Source: an uncultured beta proteobacterium (GTDB lineage: Bacteria; Pseudomonadota; Gammaproteobacteria; Burkholderiales; Burkholderiaceae_C). Taken from it: DNA of 64,000 bases. A program made the position numbers and the translations under genes. The stretch covers positions 1-64,000 of the forward strand of contig CAISLN010000022.1 in NCBI GenBank assembly GCA_903886275.1. The letters run 5' to 3'. The notes beneath the pieces were generated by a model. It saw only the letters and a program-made list of their open reading frames with translations, was not told the DNA's origin and searched no databases. This document shows, piece after piece, positions 1 to 9,019 of the stretch (its first letter is position 1; the number at the start of each line of letters is the position of its first letter).

Positions 1-373
1 CCAAGCGCGCTCGCTCGACACCTGCCTGTCACAAAACGCCATGCGCTTTCACGGCCGCCTGGCGGCCGACGCCCATTACAACGGCCTGGCCCTGGACGCG
101 TCCGAGGGCGAGCGCATCGCGCGCGCCATGCAGGGCGCCGACGTGGTGTTTCTGGGCAACCACGGCGTGGTGGTTTGCGCCCAGCGCATGGACTACGCCT
201 ATGACGACCTGTACTTCCTGGAGCGCGCCTGCTGCGTGCAGGTGCTGGCCCAGTCCACCGGGCAGGCACTGCAAGCGGTGGCGCCGGCCATTGCGCAAAA
301 GGTGATGGAGCAAACCATAGGCGAGCGCCTGCAGTCCGAACTCTTCTTTGCCGCCCTGCGCCGCAAGCTGTAG
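1..373 (+). CDS. class II aldolase/adducin family protein (3' part)
   Basis: The reading frame is open from the first base of the window, so this is the C-terminal 123 or so residues of a gene that starts upstream. The visible part contains QNAMRFHGRLA, Y..LA..ASEGERIARAM, VVFLGNHGVVVCA and YAYDDLYFLERACCVQVLA, a pattern typical of the C-terminal half of class II aldolase/adducin-domain proteins, including the GNHG turn. Members of this family are metal-dependent aldolases, epimerases or decarboxylases, and the substrate cannot be read from this fragment. It is about 100 bases ahead of the biotin transporter genes, and nothing links the two functionally. Confidence 0.8.
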   Translation, partial: QARSLDTCLSQNAMRFHGRLAADAHYNGLALDASEGERIARAMQGADVVFLGNHGVVVCAQRMDYAYDDLYFLERACCVQVLAQSTGQALQAVAPAIAQKVMEQTIGERLQSELFFAALRRKL

Positions 374-475
374 CCATCCACCCAAACGGGCCGCTGATCT
401 GGCTGCCGCATGCGAAAATGGCGCCCCGGCAAGCGGCTCCCTGTAAGCCGTAGCCCAAGCTCACAGCGGACCACC

Positions 476-1192
476 TTGCTCACCATCGCTAACGCCACCC
501 TGACAAGGGGCGGCAACACCATCTTTGAAGCCCTGACGCTGTACTTGGCGGAGCCGCGCATAGGCCTGATAGGCGACAACGGGGCGGGCAAGAGCAGCCT
601 GTTTCGAGTGCTTTGCGGCCTGGACATTCCGCAAAGCGGCAGCGTGCGTGTGCACGGCATAGCGGCCCACCAGGTCAGCGCCCAACGTCCGGGTCTGGTG
701 GGCATGATGTTCCAGAACCCGGATGACCAGATCATCTTTCCCACCGTGGAAGAAGAGCTGGCCCTGTCACTGAGCCCCAGCGGCATCCCCCGGCGCCAAG
801 CCATTGCCCTTGCCCGCGAGTTCCTGCAAACGCGTGCGCTGGCGCAATGGGCCTCGCGCAGCATCGCCAGCCTGAGCCAGGGCCAGCGCCAACAGGTGTG
901 TTGGCTGGCCCTGTTGATTGCCTCGCCCGAACTGTTGCTGCTCGATGAGCCCTATGCCAGTCTGGATCTGCCGGGCCAAGCGCGGCTGAGCCGGGACATT
1001 GCAGGTGTCAGCCAGCAGGTGATTGTGTCTACCCACGCGCTGGACCATGTGCGCCACTTTGAGCGCGTGATATGGCTGGACCAGGGCGCGGTGCGGGCCG
1101 ATGGTCCAGGCCCCAGCGTCTGCGCGGCCTACCTGGCCGATGTGGCGGCGCGCGCGGCCACACCCGAATCGGTCGCACCGGCCACCGCATGA
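476..1192 (+). CDS. bioM: biotin ECF transporter ATPase BioM
   Basis: ATP-binding subunit of an energy-coupling factor (ECF) biotin importer, acting on the cytoplasmic face of the inner membrane. Visible motifs are Walker A GDNGAGKSS, a Q-loop MFQNPDDQI, the signature LSQGQRQQ and Walker B LLLLDEPYASLD. At 238 residues it is a normal single-domain ECF ATPase. I chose the TTG at 476 (LTIANATLTRGG) because family proteins begin near this sequence. An in-frame ATG at 410 would add 22 unconserved residues. Its stop overlaps the bioN start (ATGA), and bioN and bioY follow, which fixes the assignment to biotin rather than cobalt or nickel. Confidence 0.88.
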   Translation: MLTIANATLTRGGNTIFEALTLYLAEPRIGLIGDNGAGKSSLFRVLCGLDIPQSGSVRVHGIAAHQVSAQRPGLVGMMFQNPDDQIIFPTVEEELALSLSPSGIPRRQAIALAREFLQTRALAQWASRSIASLSQGQRQQVCWLALLIASPELLLLDEPYASLDLPGQARLSRDIAGVSQQVIVSTHALDHVRHFERVIWLDQGAVRADGPGPSVCAAYLADVAARAATPESVAPATA

Positions 1193-1782
1193 AAAGCCTG
1201 TACAGCGACCACCGCACCTGGCTGCATGGCGTAAGCGCCAACGCCAAGCTGCTGCTGTTTGCGGCGCTGGGCACGCTGCAGTATTTTTTGCACAGTGAGG
1301 CGCTGCTGGCCGGTACTGCCCTGGCCTGCTGCCTGCTGTTTGCGTCGCTGGGACGGGCAATAGCCCCGGCGCGCAAGCTGCTGCTCTCGGTGCTGCTGGC
1401 TGCGGTGCTGATCATGGGCTTTCACAGCTACTTGCAGCAACCCTTGCTGGGCCTTGTCAGCGCGCTGCGCCTGCTGAGCGCCTCGCTCCTAGGCATTGCC
1501 CTGACCCTGACCACGCGCAGCGACGAACTGCTCAGTGTTTTCGAGAACTGGCTGCGCCCGCTGCAGCGCCTGGGCATTCGCAGCGAGCGCCTGGCCCTGC
1601 AACTGGCCCTGATGCTGCGCTTTACCGAGCACTTTTTTGTGCTCTGGAAGCGGCTCGATGATGCCCACCGCATGCGTACCGGCAAGCCCGGTGGCCTGCG
1701 CCTGTTGGCACCGCTGACGATTCAGATGCTGATCGCCGCGCGCCGGGTAGCAGATACACTCGAATTGCGCCTGGGCGAGTAG
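1189..1782 (+). CDS. bioN: biotin ECF transporter transmembrane protein BioN
   Basis: Transmembrane coupling (T) component of the BioMNY importer, 197 residues, with several hydrophobic helices such as LLLFAALGTLQYF and LLLSVLLAAVLIMGF. The C-terminal part shows the family's short arginine-bearing coupling helices (RSERLALQLALMLRF, HRMRTGKPGG) that contact the ATPase. The ATG at 1189 overlaps the bioM TGA by one base pair set (ATGA), indicating translational coupling. Identification rests on sequence character and on its position between bioM and bioY. Longer upstream in-frame starts would run through bioM and are unlikely. Confidence 0.88.
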   Translation: MKSLYSDHRTWLHGVSANAKLLLFAALGTLQYFLHSEALLAGTALACCLLFASLGRAIAPARKLLLSVLLAAVLIMGFHSYLQQPLLGLVSALRLLSASLLGIALTLTTRSDELLSVFENWLRPLQRLGIRSERLALQLALMLRFTEHFFVLWKRLDDAHRMRTGKPGGLRLLAPLTIQMLIAARRVADTLELRLGE

Positions 1783-1834
1783 CAAGATCCCCCGCCCGGA
1801 CCTTCATTCCGATACATAAGAGTTGGCACCACCC

Positions 1835-2404
1835 ATGAAATCATCCCGTTCCCTGGCCCTTGTTTCCCTGTTTGCAGCCCTGATGGCCGTGTTCGGGCTG
1901 ATCCCCAAGATCGATCTGCCGCTGGGCGTGCCGATCACGCTGCAAACCCTGGGCGTAATGCTGGCCGGTTGCCTGCTGGGCCCGCGCCGCGGCCTGCAGG
2001 CCATGCTGCTGTTCCTGGTTGCCGTGGCCCTGGGCCTGCCCCTGTTGTCCGGCGGACGCGGTGGCTTTGGCGTGTTCATGGCACCTGCTGCCGGTTACCT
2101 GCTGGCCTGGCCGCTGGGCGCCTGGGTCACCGGCATGTTGATGGCCGCACTGCCTGCCACCACCCCGCGCAGCAGCGCCACCAGTGCCTTCCTGGCCTCT
2201 GCCCTGGGTGGCCTGCTGGTGGTGCACGCCTGTGGCGTGGTCGGCCTGGTAAAAATTGCCAACCTGAGCTGGACCCAAGCCTTCTTTGGCACGCTGGTAT
2301 TCGTGCCGGGTGACCTGATCAAGTGCGGTATCTGCGCCCTGGTGGTGCACACCGTGGCGCGTGGCCTGCCGGACTGGCAGTTCGGAGGCCGCGCCCTGAA
2401 ATGA
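1835..2404 (+). CDS. bioY: biotin transporter substrate-binding component BioY
   Basis: Membrane S component that binds biotin with high affinity, about 189 residues with roughly six hydrophobic segments. Typical BioY features are the N-terminal FAALMAVFGLIPKI, PITLQTLGVMLAGCLLGPRRG, the glycine-rich LLSGGRGGFGVFMAPAAGYLLAWPLGA and FVPGDLIKC near the C-terminus. I chose ATG 1835 (MKSSRSLALV); a TTG at 1823 in the same frame is possible. It is 52 bases after bioN, and its TGA overlaps the ATG of the following acyl-CoA ligase, so the transporter and the two downstream enzymes are very likely one transcript. Confidence 0.93.
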   Translation: MKSSRSLALVSLFAALMAVFGLIPKIDLPLGVPITLQTLGVMLAGCLLGPRRGLQAMLLFLVAVALGLPLLSGGRGGFGVFMAPAAGYLLAWPLGAWVTGMLMAALPATTPRSSATSAFLASALGGLLVVHACGVVGLVKIANLSWTQAFFGTLVFVPGDLIKCGICALVVHTVARGLPDWQFGGRALK

Positions 2405-3843
2405 AACCCGGCCAAGCGGTCGATCTGGTTCACGCGCCGATTGCCCATTGGGCGCAAGTGCGTGGCGACGCCAGCGCCATTCGCTGCGGGGAACAAAGCC
2501 TCTCCTTTGCCCAACTCCAGCGGGACTTGAGCCTGCGCGCTGCGGCGCTGATGGATAGCCAGGCCCCGGCCACGGTGCTGATCGATGGCAGCCTCTGCGC
2601 GATTGAGCGGCTGGTGGATTTTTTGGGCATCATCGCCAGCGGTCGCTGCGCCGCGGTGGGCGACCCGGACTGGCCACTGGCGGTGCGCCAAAAGGTGCTG
2701 GCGGCTTTGCCTATGGGCCCAACGGCGCCGATTTCAGCGCCACTTCCAGACAGTCCTTTTTATGTCGGCTACACCTCTGGCAGCAGCGGCACGCCCAAGG
2801 GCTACCGGCGCCACCACCGCTCCTGGAGCGAGAGCTTTAGGGCCTGCCTGCAGGCCTTTGGTGCGGACGCCGGCAGTTGCATCCTGGCGCCGGGGCGCGA
2901 CTCGCATTCCCTGTTTTTGTTTGGCATGTTGCTGGGCCTGTGGAGCGGTGGCGGGGTGGAGCTGCAGGAGCACTTTTCGGCCGGCGCCACGCTGGGTATT
3001 TTGCGCAGCGCTCGCACACCCTGTCTGATCGCCGTGCCCAGCCAGTTGCTGATGCTGCTGGAGGCGGCAAGCCGCCAAAACGCCCGCCCTATCGAAGCGC
3101 TGCGGCTGATTCTGGTCAGCGGCTCGCGCTGGATGCGCAAGCGCACCCCAGAGCTGCGGACGCTGTTTCCGCGGGCCCGCATCATCGAGTTTTATGGCGC
3201 CTCGGAAACCAGCTTTATCGCCTGGATGGACACCGATGAACAGGCGCCAGACAACGTGGTGGGCCGGCCCTTTGCCAACGTGCAACTGCGCATTGACGCA
3301 CACGACCCGGTGAACGGCGCCGGGCTGATTTATGTGCGCAGCCCCATGCTGTTCATGGACTATGTGGGCGGCGCAGGGGATGCCACCGCCGCCCTGCGCG
3401 ACGGCGACTGGCTCAGCGTGCGTGACCTCGGTTCGCTCGACAGCCAGGGTCGCCTCATCCTGGCTGGGCGGCAAAACCGCATGCTCGTTACGCTGGGAAA
3501 AAATCTTTTCCCTGAGGAGGTGGAGGCGGTGCTGGAGCGCCACCCTGCCATCGCCGCTGCCTCGGTGCAGGGTATAGCCGATCCGCTGCGCGGTCTGCAA
3601 CTGGTGGCCCTGCTGCGCTGGGCGCCTGACTGTTCGGATGTACGCCCCGACGCGCTGGCACTCAAGGCCTGGTGCCGCCTGCATCTGGAAGGCTTCAAGA
3701 CACCGCGTATATTTTTGCTCTGCACCTGCTGGTGCTGGACCGCCAGCGGCAAGACCGACCACCTTGCGCTGGCGTGCAAACTGCTGCCAGAGGGTGACGC
3801 CAGCAATGCTATCGAGACAGCATGCCTGAGCGCCCTGCCCTGA
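2401..3843 (+). CDS. AMP-forming acyl-CoA synthetase-like protein in biotin cluster
   Basis: Adenylate-forming ligase of the ANL superfamily, 480 residues, predicted to activate a carboxylic acid as acyl-AMP and acyl-CoA. Motifs seen are the phosphate loop YTSGSSGTPKG, the A5-type EFYGASET, a SVRDLGSLD version of the A7/A8 hinge region and TASGKTD carrying the C-terminal catalytic lysine. Its ATG overlaps the bioY stop (ATGA). The order bioY, ligase, thiolase matches, from memory, the Bacillus subtilis yhfU-yhfT-yhfS group, which suggests a role in making or salvaging a pimeloyl-type precursor; that is inference. The stretch just before TASGK (about 3704-3747) is oddly rich in Cys and Trp (LLCTCWCW) and may hide sequence damage. 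Confidence 0.75.
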   Translation: MKPGQAVDLVHAPIAHWAQVRGDASAIRCGEQSLSFAQLQRDLSLRAAALMDSQAPATVLIDGSLCAIERLVDFLGIIASGRCAAVGDPDWPLAVRQKVLAALPMGPTAPISAPLPDSPFYVGYTSGSSGTPKGYRRHHRSWSESFRACLQAFGADAGSCILAPGRDSHSLFLFGMLLGLWSGGGVELQEHFSAGATLGILRSARTPCLIAVPSQLLMLLEAASRQNARPIEALRLILVSGSRWMRKRTPELRTLFPRARIIEFYGASETSFIAWMDTDEQAPDNVVGRPFANVQLRIDAHDPVNGAGLIYVRSPMLFMDYVGGAGDATAALRDGDWLSVRDLGSLDSQGRLILAGRQNRMLVTLGKNLFPEEVEAVLERHPAIAAASVQGIADPLRGLQLVALLRWAPDCSDVRPDALALKAWCRLHLEGFKTPRIFLLCTCWCWTASGKTDHLALACKLLPEGDASNAIETACLSALP

Positions 3844-4982
3844 TTGCGGCCTGGGCGCGCAGCGCAGTGGTGCCGCACGGCGGGGCGTTCAACGCCCTGC
3901 TGCCACACCAGATTGCGGCACCGGTGATCACCGCTTTGTTGCAGCGTGCCGGACTAGACGCGCAGGCGGTGGATGCCATCGTCGTCGGCAATGCCCTGGG
4001 TGCCGGCGGCAATCCCGCGCGCATGCTGGCGCTGGCCGCGGCCCTGCCCGAACGCTGCGCCGCCTTCTCGGTGGACACGCAATGCTGCGCCGGTCTGGAT
4101 GCGCTGGCGCTGGCCGTGGGCCTGCTCGCATCAAACCAGGCCAAGGTGGTGATTGCCGGTGGTGTGGAGGCCTGGAGCCGCGCACCGATACGCCAGCACC
4201 GTCCGCTCTACGCTGGTGAACCAGCAGTGGCTTACGAGCGCCCGGCCTTTGCGCCCGACCCGGCGCGCGACCCAGACCTGCTGCAGCAGGCGGCCGACTA
4301 CGCGGCGCGCTGCGGCATCACCCGCACAGAACAGGATGCCTATGCGGTGCAAAGCCATCAGCGCGCCTTGCAGCATGCGCCGGAAGTAGCGCAAGAGATC
4401 GTGGCGGTCAACGGTGTCTGTGCGGACAGCTACCCGCGCGCCCTGACGGCAGCTAGGGCGGCGCGCATGCCGGTGGTGGCGACAGGTTCGCAGCCGCAGG
4501 CAGAGAGCTGCTCGCTTAGCAGCCTGGCCATTTCCACCCGGGCCGATGGCGCCGCCTTTGTCCTACTGGCAACACCGCAGGCCTGCAGGGCAATGGGTTT
4601 GAAGGCCCGCTTTACTTGGCGCGCATCGGCCTCGGCAGGTGGCGATCCGGCCCTACCGCTGCTGGCTGCTGAAACAGCGGCGCGGGCGGTTCTGGAGCGC
4701 GCCGGTATCGCATCCGTACACGCGCTACAGACCGTCGAGTTGCACGACGCCTTCGCGGTGCAAGGCTTGGGCTTTTGCCGGGCGCTGGGGCTGGAGCCTG
4801 CGAGCATCAACCGGCGCGGCGGTGGGCTCGCACGCGGCCATCCGATTGGCGCCTCGGGTGCGATTGCGCTGGTGCGGCTGCTGTCCAATCTGCAGCGCGA
4901 TGGGCTGCCGGGTGACTGCGGTCTGGCCGCCATCGCCGGGGCCGGCGGCATAGGCGCGGCCACCATCGTTCAGCGGCTCTGA
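3822..4982 (+). CDS. thiolase-family protein lacking the C-terminal catalytic cysteine
   Basis: Thiolase-fold protein of 386 residues. The nucleophilic cysteine is present (Cys88 in VDTQCCAGLDA) and so is the GHPIGASG histidine. The third motif, NEAF in most thiolases, reads HDAF here, as in SCP2-type thiolases. The usual C-terminal CxGGG motif reads AIAGAGGIGA, so the cysteine that activates CoA or acetyl-CoA is replaced by alanine. The start overlaps the ligase by 22 bases, so the two are translationally coupled. Beta-ketoacyl-CoA cleavage or condensation in biotin-precursor metabolism is the simplest guess, but the missing cysteine argues for altered chemistry. Annotating it plainly as acetyl-CoA acetyltransferase would overstate the evidence. 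Confidence 0.8.
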   Translation: MPERPALIAAWARSAVVPHGGAFNALLPHQIAAPVITALLQRAGLDAQAVDAIVVGNALGAGGNPARMLALAAALPERCAAFSVDTQCCAGLDALALAVGLLASNQAKVVIAGGVEAWSRAPIRQHRPLYAGEPAVAYERPAFAPDPARDPDLLQQAADYAARCGITRTEQDAYAVQSHQRALQHAPEVAQEIVAVNGVCADSYPRALTAARAARMPVVATGSQPQAESCSLSSLAISTRADGAAFVLLATPQACRAMGLKARFTWRASASAGGDPALPLLAAETAARAVLERAGIASVHALQTVELHDAFAVQGLGFCRALGLEPASINRRGGGLARGHPIGASGAIALVRLLSNLQRDGLPGDCGLAAIAGAGGIGAATIVQRL

Positions 4983-5007
4983 AGCGCCTGCTGCGCTCAC
5001 TTTCACG

Positions 5008-5691
5008 TTAACCCAGCACACGAAAAAATTCATCCAGCTCGCAACGCGTGGTGACGGTCTGATTGACCGGTGCGTCTGGGTCGGCATAGCCCAGCGCCAT
5101 ACCACAGACGATTGCGCTGTCCTCGTCCAGCCCCAGATGGCGACGCACCAAACGGGGATAGGAGGCCAGCGCACCAATGGCACAGGTGGACAGGCCCTGC
5201 GACTGCGCTGCCAGCATCAGCCCGTACAAGGCCATGCCCAGGTCCATATAGCCGCCGCTGCCAAAGTCGCGCGGGATGGTTACGACCAGCGCCACCGGTG
5301 CATCAAAGAAACAAAAGTTGCGCTCAAACTGGCCGTCTCTGGCGCAGCGGTCTTCGCGTCCAATGCCCAGCGCGCCGTACAGGGCGCGGGCGGCAGCCAC
5401 TTGGCGCCGGCGCAGCAACGAGGGCAGGGGCTGCGGGAAGTAGGCATAGTCTTCCTGTTCCTGCTGTCCACCTTTGAAAGCGGCTATCAAATCGGCCGAC
5501 AGACTGGCCCTCACCTCCCCCTGCACCGCAATCAAAGAGCCGGGCTGCAAATTGGCGCCGCTGGGCGCCTGCCTTGCCGTGCGCACCAGTTGCTGCAGCA
5601 GCGTAAGCGGCACCGGCTGCGCCAGGTAAGCGCGTACCGAACGGCGCCCTGAAGCCAGGGCGGCAAAGGGATCAGTGGCGGGCTGGGTCAC
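5008..5691 (-). CDS. nitroreductase family FMN-dependent oxidoreductase
   Basis: FMN-binding NAD(P)H oxidoreductase of the nitroreductase fold, 227 residues. Family features are the N-terminal RRSVRAYLAQPVP, the FMN-contact APSGANLQPG, the middle YMDLGMALYGLMLAAQSQGLSTCAIG and the C-terminal IVCGMALGYADPDAPVN. The start is a GTG at 5691, since no ATG lies nearby. It converges with the thiolase gene. The natural substrate (nitroaromatic, quinone or enone) cannot be told from sequence. A second family member lies at 26,705-27,418 and shares the layout, including the FFDAPV motif. Confidence 0.9.
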   Translation of the reverse strand: MTQPATDPFAALASGRRSVRAYLAQPVPLTLLQQLVRTARQAPSGANLQPGSLIAVQGEVRASLSADLIAAFKGGQQEQEDYAYFPQPLPSLLRRRQVAAARALYGALGIGREDRCARDGQFERNFCFFDAPVALVVTIPRDFGSGGYMDLGMALYGLMLAAQSQGLSTCAIGALASYPRLVRRHLGLDEDSAIVCGMALGYADPDAPVNQTVTTRCELDEFFRVLG

Positions 5692-5721
5692 GCGTGGTGG
5701 TTGGCAGCAGCGCGCTGCGCC

Positions 5722-7479
5722 TTAAAAGGTTTCCCACTCTTCGTCTGCGGCAGCGCTGCTGCGCGCCGTGACCTGGGGCTTGGCTTGGGGCTTGGGCAGG
5801 GCGCGGGTCTGCAGTTTTGCAACGGCAGGTCGGACTGTCTGGCTGACCAGCGCGCTCCTGGCCTTTGCCTGCGACACGGCGTGGAGTGTTTCCTTGAAGG
5901 GGCTGGGTGCGGAGCGCACCGCACTGCGTGCATGCTGCTGCTCACCATCGAGCCGGAACGTGGCCACAGTGGCCACCAGCTCCTGTGCCTGTCCCTTGAG
6001 GCTGCTGGCGGCCGCTGCCATTTGCTCGACCAGGGCGGCATTTTGCTGCGTGGTCTGGTCCATTTGCGCCACGGCCTCGCCCACCTGGGCCACGCCGAGT
6101 GCCTGCTCTTGGCTGGCGGCGCTGATCTCACCCATCAGATCGGTGACGCGCTTGATGGAGCCCACCACCTCGGCCATGGTCTGCCTGGCCAGTTCCACCT
6201 GGGCAGTGCCCTGCTCCACGCGCTCCACGCTTGCGCCAATCAGACTCTTGATTTCCCTTGCCGCCTCGGCACTGCGCCCGGCCAGGGAACGCACTTCAGA
6301 CGCCACCACCGCAAAGCCCCGCCCCTGTTCACCGGCGCGCGCTGCTTCCACCGCCGCATTCAAGGCCAGGATGTTGGTCTGAAAGGCAATGCCGTCGATG
6401 ACGCCGATGATGTCGGCAATTCTGCGGCTGGAGTCGTTGATGTCCTTCATGGTGTCTACCACCTGGGCCACCACCTGACCGCCCTGCACCGCCACCGAGG
6501 ACGCGTTGATCGCCAGCTGGTTCGCTTGCCTTGCCGCATCCGAGTTTTGCTTGACGGTGCTGCCCAGCTGCTCCATGGAGGCTGCGGTCTGCTCCAGCGC
6601 GCTGGCCTGCTGTTCGGTGCGGGCACTCAGGTCGTTGTTGCCCTGTGCAATTTCCGCCGAGGCATTGGCCACATTCTCTGAGCCGTGGCGCACCTGGCTG
6701 ACCATCTTGCCCAGGCTGCTTTGCATCTGCTTGAGCGCGTTCAGCATGTCGGCGGATTCATCGCGCCCTGCACTAAAGATCTTCTCGGTCAGATTGCCGG
6801 CAGAGATTTGCTGTGCATGCTGGGTTGCCAGGCGGATCGGGCCCAGGATGGAGCGGCTGAGAAAATAGCCCAACCAGGCGCCAATCAGCAGGGCCAGCAG
6901 GCCGCCGCCCATCAAGATCTGCCGGCCGAGCTGCGCCTTGTCGGCGGCCAGCAAAAGACTTTGTTCAAACTTGTCGGCCTGGTGCTGATCCAACTGGGCG
7001 ATGGCACCCAGGTAGACGGTGGCAAGCGGCGACAGCACTTTGGCAAGTGCGTCCTGAACATCTTCGCCTGCGGCCTTTCTCTTCAACAATTCGGTACGCG
7101 GTGTACGGTAGGCCGCTCGGCTGGAGTCAATCTTTGCCAGCATGGCCCGTCCCTCCTCGGACTGCACCAACTCCGCCAGGCGCTTTTGCAATACGTCGAT
7201 ACGCGCCGAGGTCTGGTCCATCTCGGGCTTCCACACGCCAACGGCAGCGGGATTGGCATCGCGCAAAACAGCCTCGGTGCGCACCCAGTTCAGTTCCGTG
7301 GTTTGGTGCCACTCCTGCGCCAAACGCATTTTTTCGCTGTCTATGCTTCCCATGTGCTGGGTCGTATCCGCCAGCTCTTGCAGGCGCCAGTAACCCACGC
7401 CGACCATCAGCAGCAGCACCGCCAGAATGGCGCCTATGACCAGGCTGATGCGAAGGCCGATTCGATAGTTTTCCAACAT
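5722..7479 (-). CDS. methyl-accepting chemotaxis protein with CheR/CheB tether
   Basis: Transmembrane chemoreceptor of 585 residues. A first membrane helix ([19 protein letters not shown], about residues 14-32) is followed by a helical periplasmic sensor domain, a second membrane helix near 190-210, a HAMP segment and a long cytoplasmic coiled coil. The signalling hairpin tip ([19 protein letters not shown]) is canonical. The protein ends in EEWETF, matching the NWETF-type pentapeptide that docks CheR and CheB, so this is probably a high-abundance, fully adapting receptor. RBS AGGAAT precedes the ATG. The ligand is unknown, and no che genes are in the window. Confidence 0.95.
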   Translation of the reverse strand: MLENYRIGLRISLVIGAILAVLLLMVGVGYWRLQELADTTQHMGSIDSEKMRLAQEWHQTTELNWVRTEAVLRDANPAAVGVWKPEMDQTSARIDVLQKRLAELVQSEEGRAMLAKIDSSRAAYRTPRTELLKRKAAGEDVQDALAKVLSPLATVYLGAIAQLDQHQADKFEQSLLLAADKAQLGRQILMGGGLLALLIGAWLGYFLSRSILGPIRLATQHAQQISAGNLTEKIFSAGRDESADMLNALKQMQSSLGKMVSQVRHGSENVANASAEIAQGNNDLSARTEQQASALEQTAASMEQLGSTVKQNSDAARQANQLAINASSVAVQGGQVVAQVVDTMKDINDSSRRIADIIGVIDGIAFQTNILALNAAVEAARAGEQGRGFAVVASEVRSLAGRSAEAAREIKSLIGASVERVEQGTAQVELARQTMAEVVGSIKRVTDLMGEISAASQEQALGVAQVGEAVAQMDQTTQQNAALVEQMAAAASSLKGQAQELVATVATFRLDGEQQHARSAVRSAPSPFKETLHAVSQAKARSALVSQTVRPAVAKLQTRALPKPQAKPQVTARSSAAADEEWETF

Positions 7480-7532
7480 GGTTATTCCTGTCTTTTTATG
7501 GAAGTGCCGGGCATGCGAGCGCGGCGTTCGCG

Positions 7533-8297
7533 CTAAGCAATTGCGTTGTGCAGTTCGACCAAAGCCAAGGTCAGCTTGTGGCTGGGGTCCAGGTAAACCA
7601 TGGGCAGCGACTGTTCGTGCGACTCGCGAATGCGCACCGACGAAGGCAAATAGGGCTTGAGCACCGGCAGGCCCTCGGCGATCAACGCGTCCACCAAGCG
7701 CTGGGGCAGGTTGGCGCGCGGCTGAAACTGGTTCACCACAATGCCCTTGACCTCCAGCGCCGGGTTGTGGTCCGCGCGGATCTCCTGGACGTTATCCAAT
7801 AATGTGTAGAGCGCCTTGCGTGAAAAGTCGTCGCAATCAAACGGAATCAGGCAGCCGCTCGCACCAATAAGCGCCGAACGGGTATAGAAATTGAGGGCCG
7901 GAGGCGTATCGATATAGATACGGTCAAAATCTTCCGATAGTTGCTGTAGCGCCTCGCGCAGTTTGAATAGCTTCTGGCGCGACTCCAGCTTGGTTTGCAG
8001 CTCGTTGAGCTCCGGATGGGAAGCCATCAGGCTTAAGCCCTCAAAGGGCGTGGCCACCACATAGTCGCCCGCCACCAGGGGCTTGAAACTGTAGCTCAGG
8101 CAGAACGCAAAGAAGTCGCCCACATTGGCCTGCTCTGCTGTGGCGCTGTCACCCATCAAATAACTGCTGGAGTTGCCCTGCGGGTCCAAATCGATCACCA
8201 GGGTGCGCTGGCCTTGGCTGGCGCTGATGGCCGCCAGGTTGCAGGCAATGGTGGATTTGCCAACGCCACCTTTTTGATTGAATACAACAAGTGCCAT
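7533..8297 (-). CDS. ParA family ATPase without a ParB partner
   Basis: Deviant Walker ATPase of the ParA/MinD/Soj family, 254 residues. It has the P-loop KGGVGKST at residues 9-16, DLDPQG (Walker A') and YIDTPP (Walker B). I chose the ATG at 8297 ([11 protein letters not shown]) because it is preceded by AGGGA and starts right at the P-loop strand. A longer frame to 8330 adds 11 residues with no homology signal. No parB-like gene or parS-like site is adjacent, so it is an orphan. Such proteins position chemoreceptors, flagella or storage granules, and the neighbouring chemoreceptor makes ParC-like positioning a reasonable but unproven guess. Confidence 0.9.
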   Translation of the reverse strand: MALVVFNQKGGVGKSTIACNLAAISASQGQRTLVIDLDPQGNSSSYLMGDSATAEQANVGDFFAFCLSYSFKPLVAGDYVVATPFEGLSLMASHPELNELQTKLESRQKLFKLREALQQLSEDFDRIYIDTPPALNFYTRSALIGASGCLIPFDCDDFSRKALYTLLDNVQEIRADHNPALEVKGIVVNQFQPRANLPQRLVDALIAEGLPVLKPYLPSSVRIRESHEQSLPMVYLDPSHKLTLALVELHNAIA

Positions 8298-8416
8298 TTT
8301 TCGTTTTCCCTGTGCTGCGAATCCACCCATTGAACCCGTGCGCTGAGTTTACCGGAGCCGCACTCGAGCCAAAAAATGGAGGCTAAGGCCGCGCCTATTC
8401 GCTCGCAAAATTTCAA

Positions 8417-9019
8417 TCAGGATGGTTGGCGTCTGCGTGCCACCACAGTGATCAGACCCAAGCCGATCAGCAGCAGGGCATAGGTTTCGGGTTCGGGTAC
8501 CGCTGCAATCAGGCCACTGTCCGACAACAAGAGGGCGGCTTGCGACGCACCGCCACCTGCATTCGGGCTGGCAGTACCCAAGCCCTGAATGCCGGGCGCT
8601 GGCGAAGGTACGGAATAAGCATGCCGCGCCCCGTCGCCAACCGAGTCCACATAGGCGGCTGGCGCTGTCCGCTGCGCATTCTCCTGCGCGGCCCTGTGCA
8701 ACCAGTCCTCAAAACTCAGGCCAACCCCCTGCGCAGCCGGGGCATAGCCATCGGGTCCTGCTGCCAACAAAGAAGCGCCCGTCGCGACCGGGAGCGTGTA
8801 GTAACCCGTGACTCCCGTGCCCTGCGCATAGGCAAAATCACCACCCTCAGCGGAACTGCCACGCAAGCCAAGACTACCTCTTGCAAGCTCCACGATGCCA
8901 CCACCGCCCGACACATTGCCAACGTCCGAGTTTGCGAAACTGCCCCTTGCGAACGAAATGGCCGCGCTGGTGATGCCGAACACGAGCATCATGGAAATCG
9001 CCACAAGGAGTTTTTTCAT
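8417..9019 (-). CDS. PEP-CTERM sorting-domain exported protein
   Basis: Exported protein of 200 residues with a signal peptide (MKKLLVAISMMLVFGITSAA) and a C-terminal sorting signal: VPEPETYALLLIGLGLITVVARRRQPS-type tail, that is PEP motif, hydrophobic helix, basic end. PEP-CTERM proteins are processed by exosortase (EpsH/XrtA-type) and linked to exopolysaccharide or biofilm export; this is established for the family. The middle is glycine- and serine-rich with no recognisable domain. An AAGGAG ribosome site lies just before ATG 9019. No exosortase gene is visible nearby, so the processing enzyme must be encoded elsewhere. Confidence 0.85.
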   Translation of the reverse strand: MKKLLVAISMMLVFGITSAAISFARGSFANSDVGNVSGGGGIVELARGSLGLRGSSAEGGDFAYAQGTGVTGYYTLPVATGASLLAAGPDGYAPAAQGVGLSFEDWLHRAAQENAQRTAPAAYVDSVGDGARHAYSVPSPAPGIQGLGTASPNAGGGASQAALLLSDSGLIAAVPEPETYALLLIGLGLITVVARRRQPS

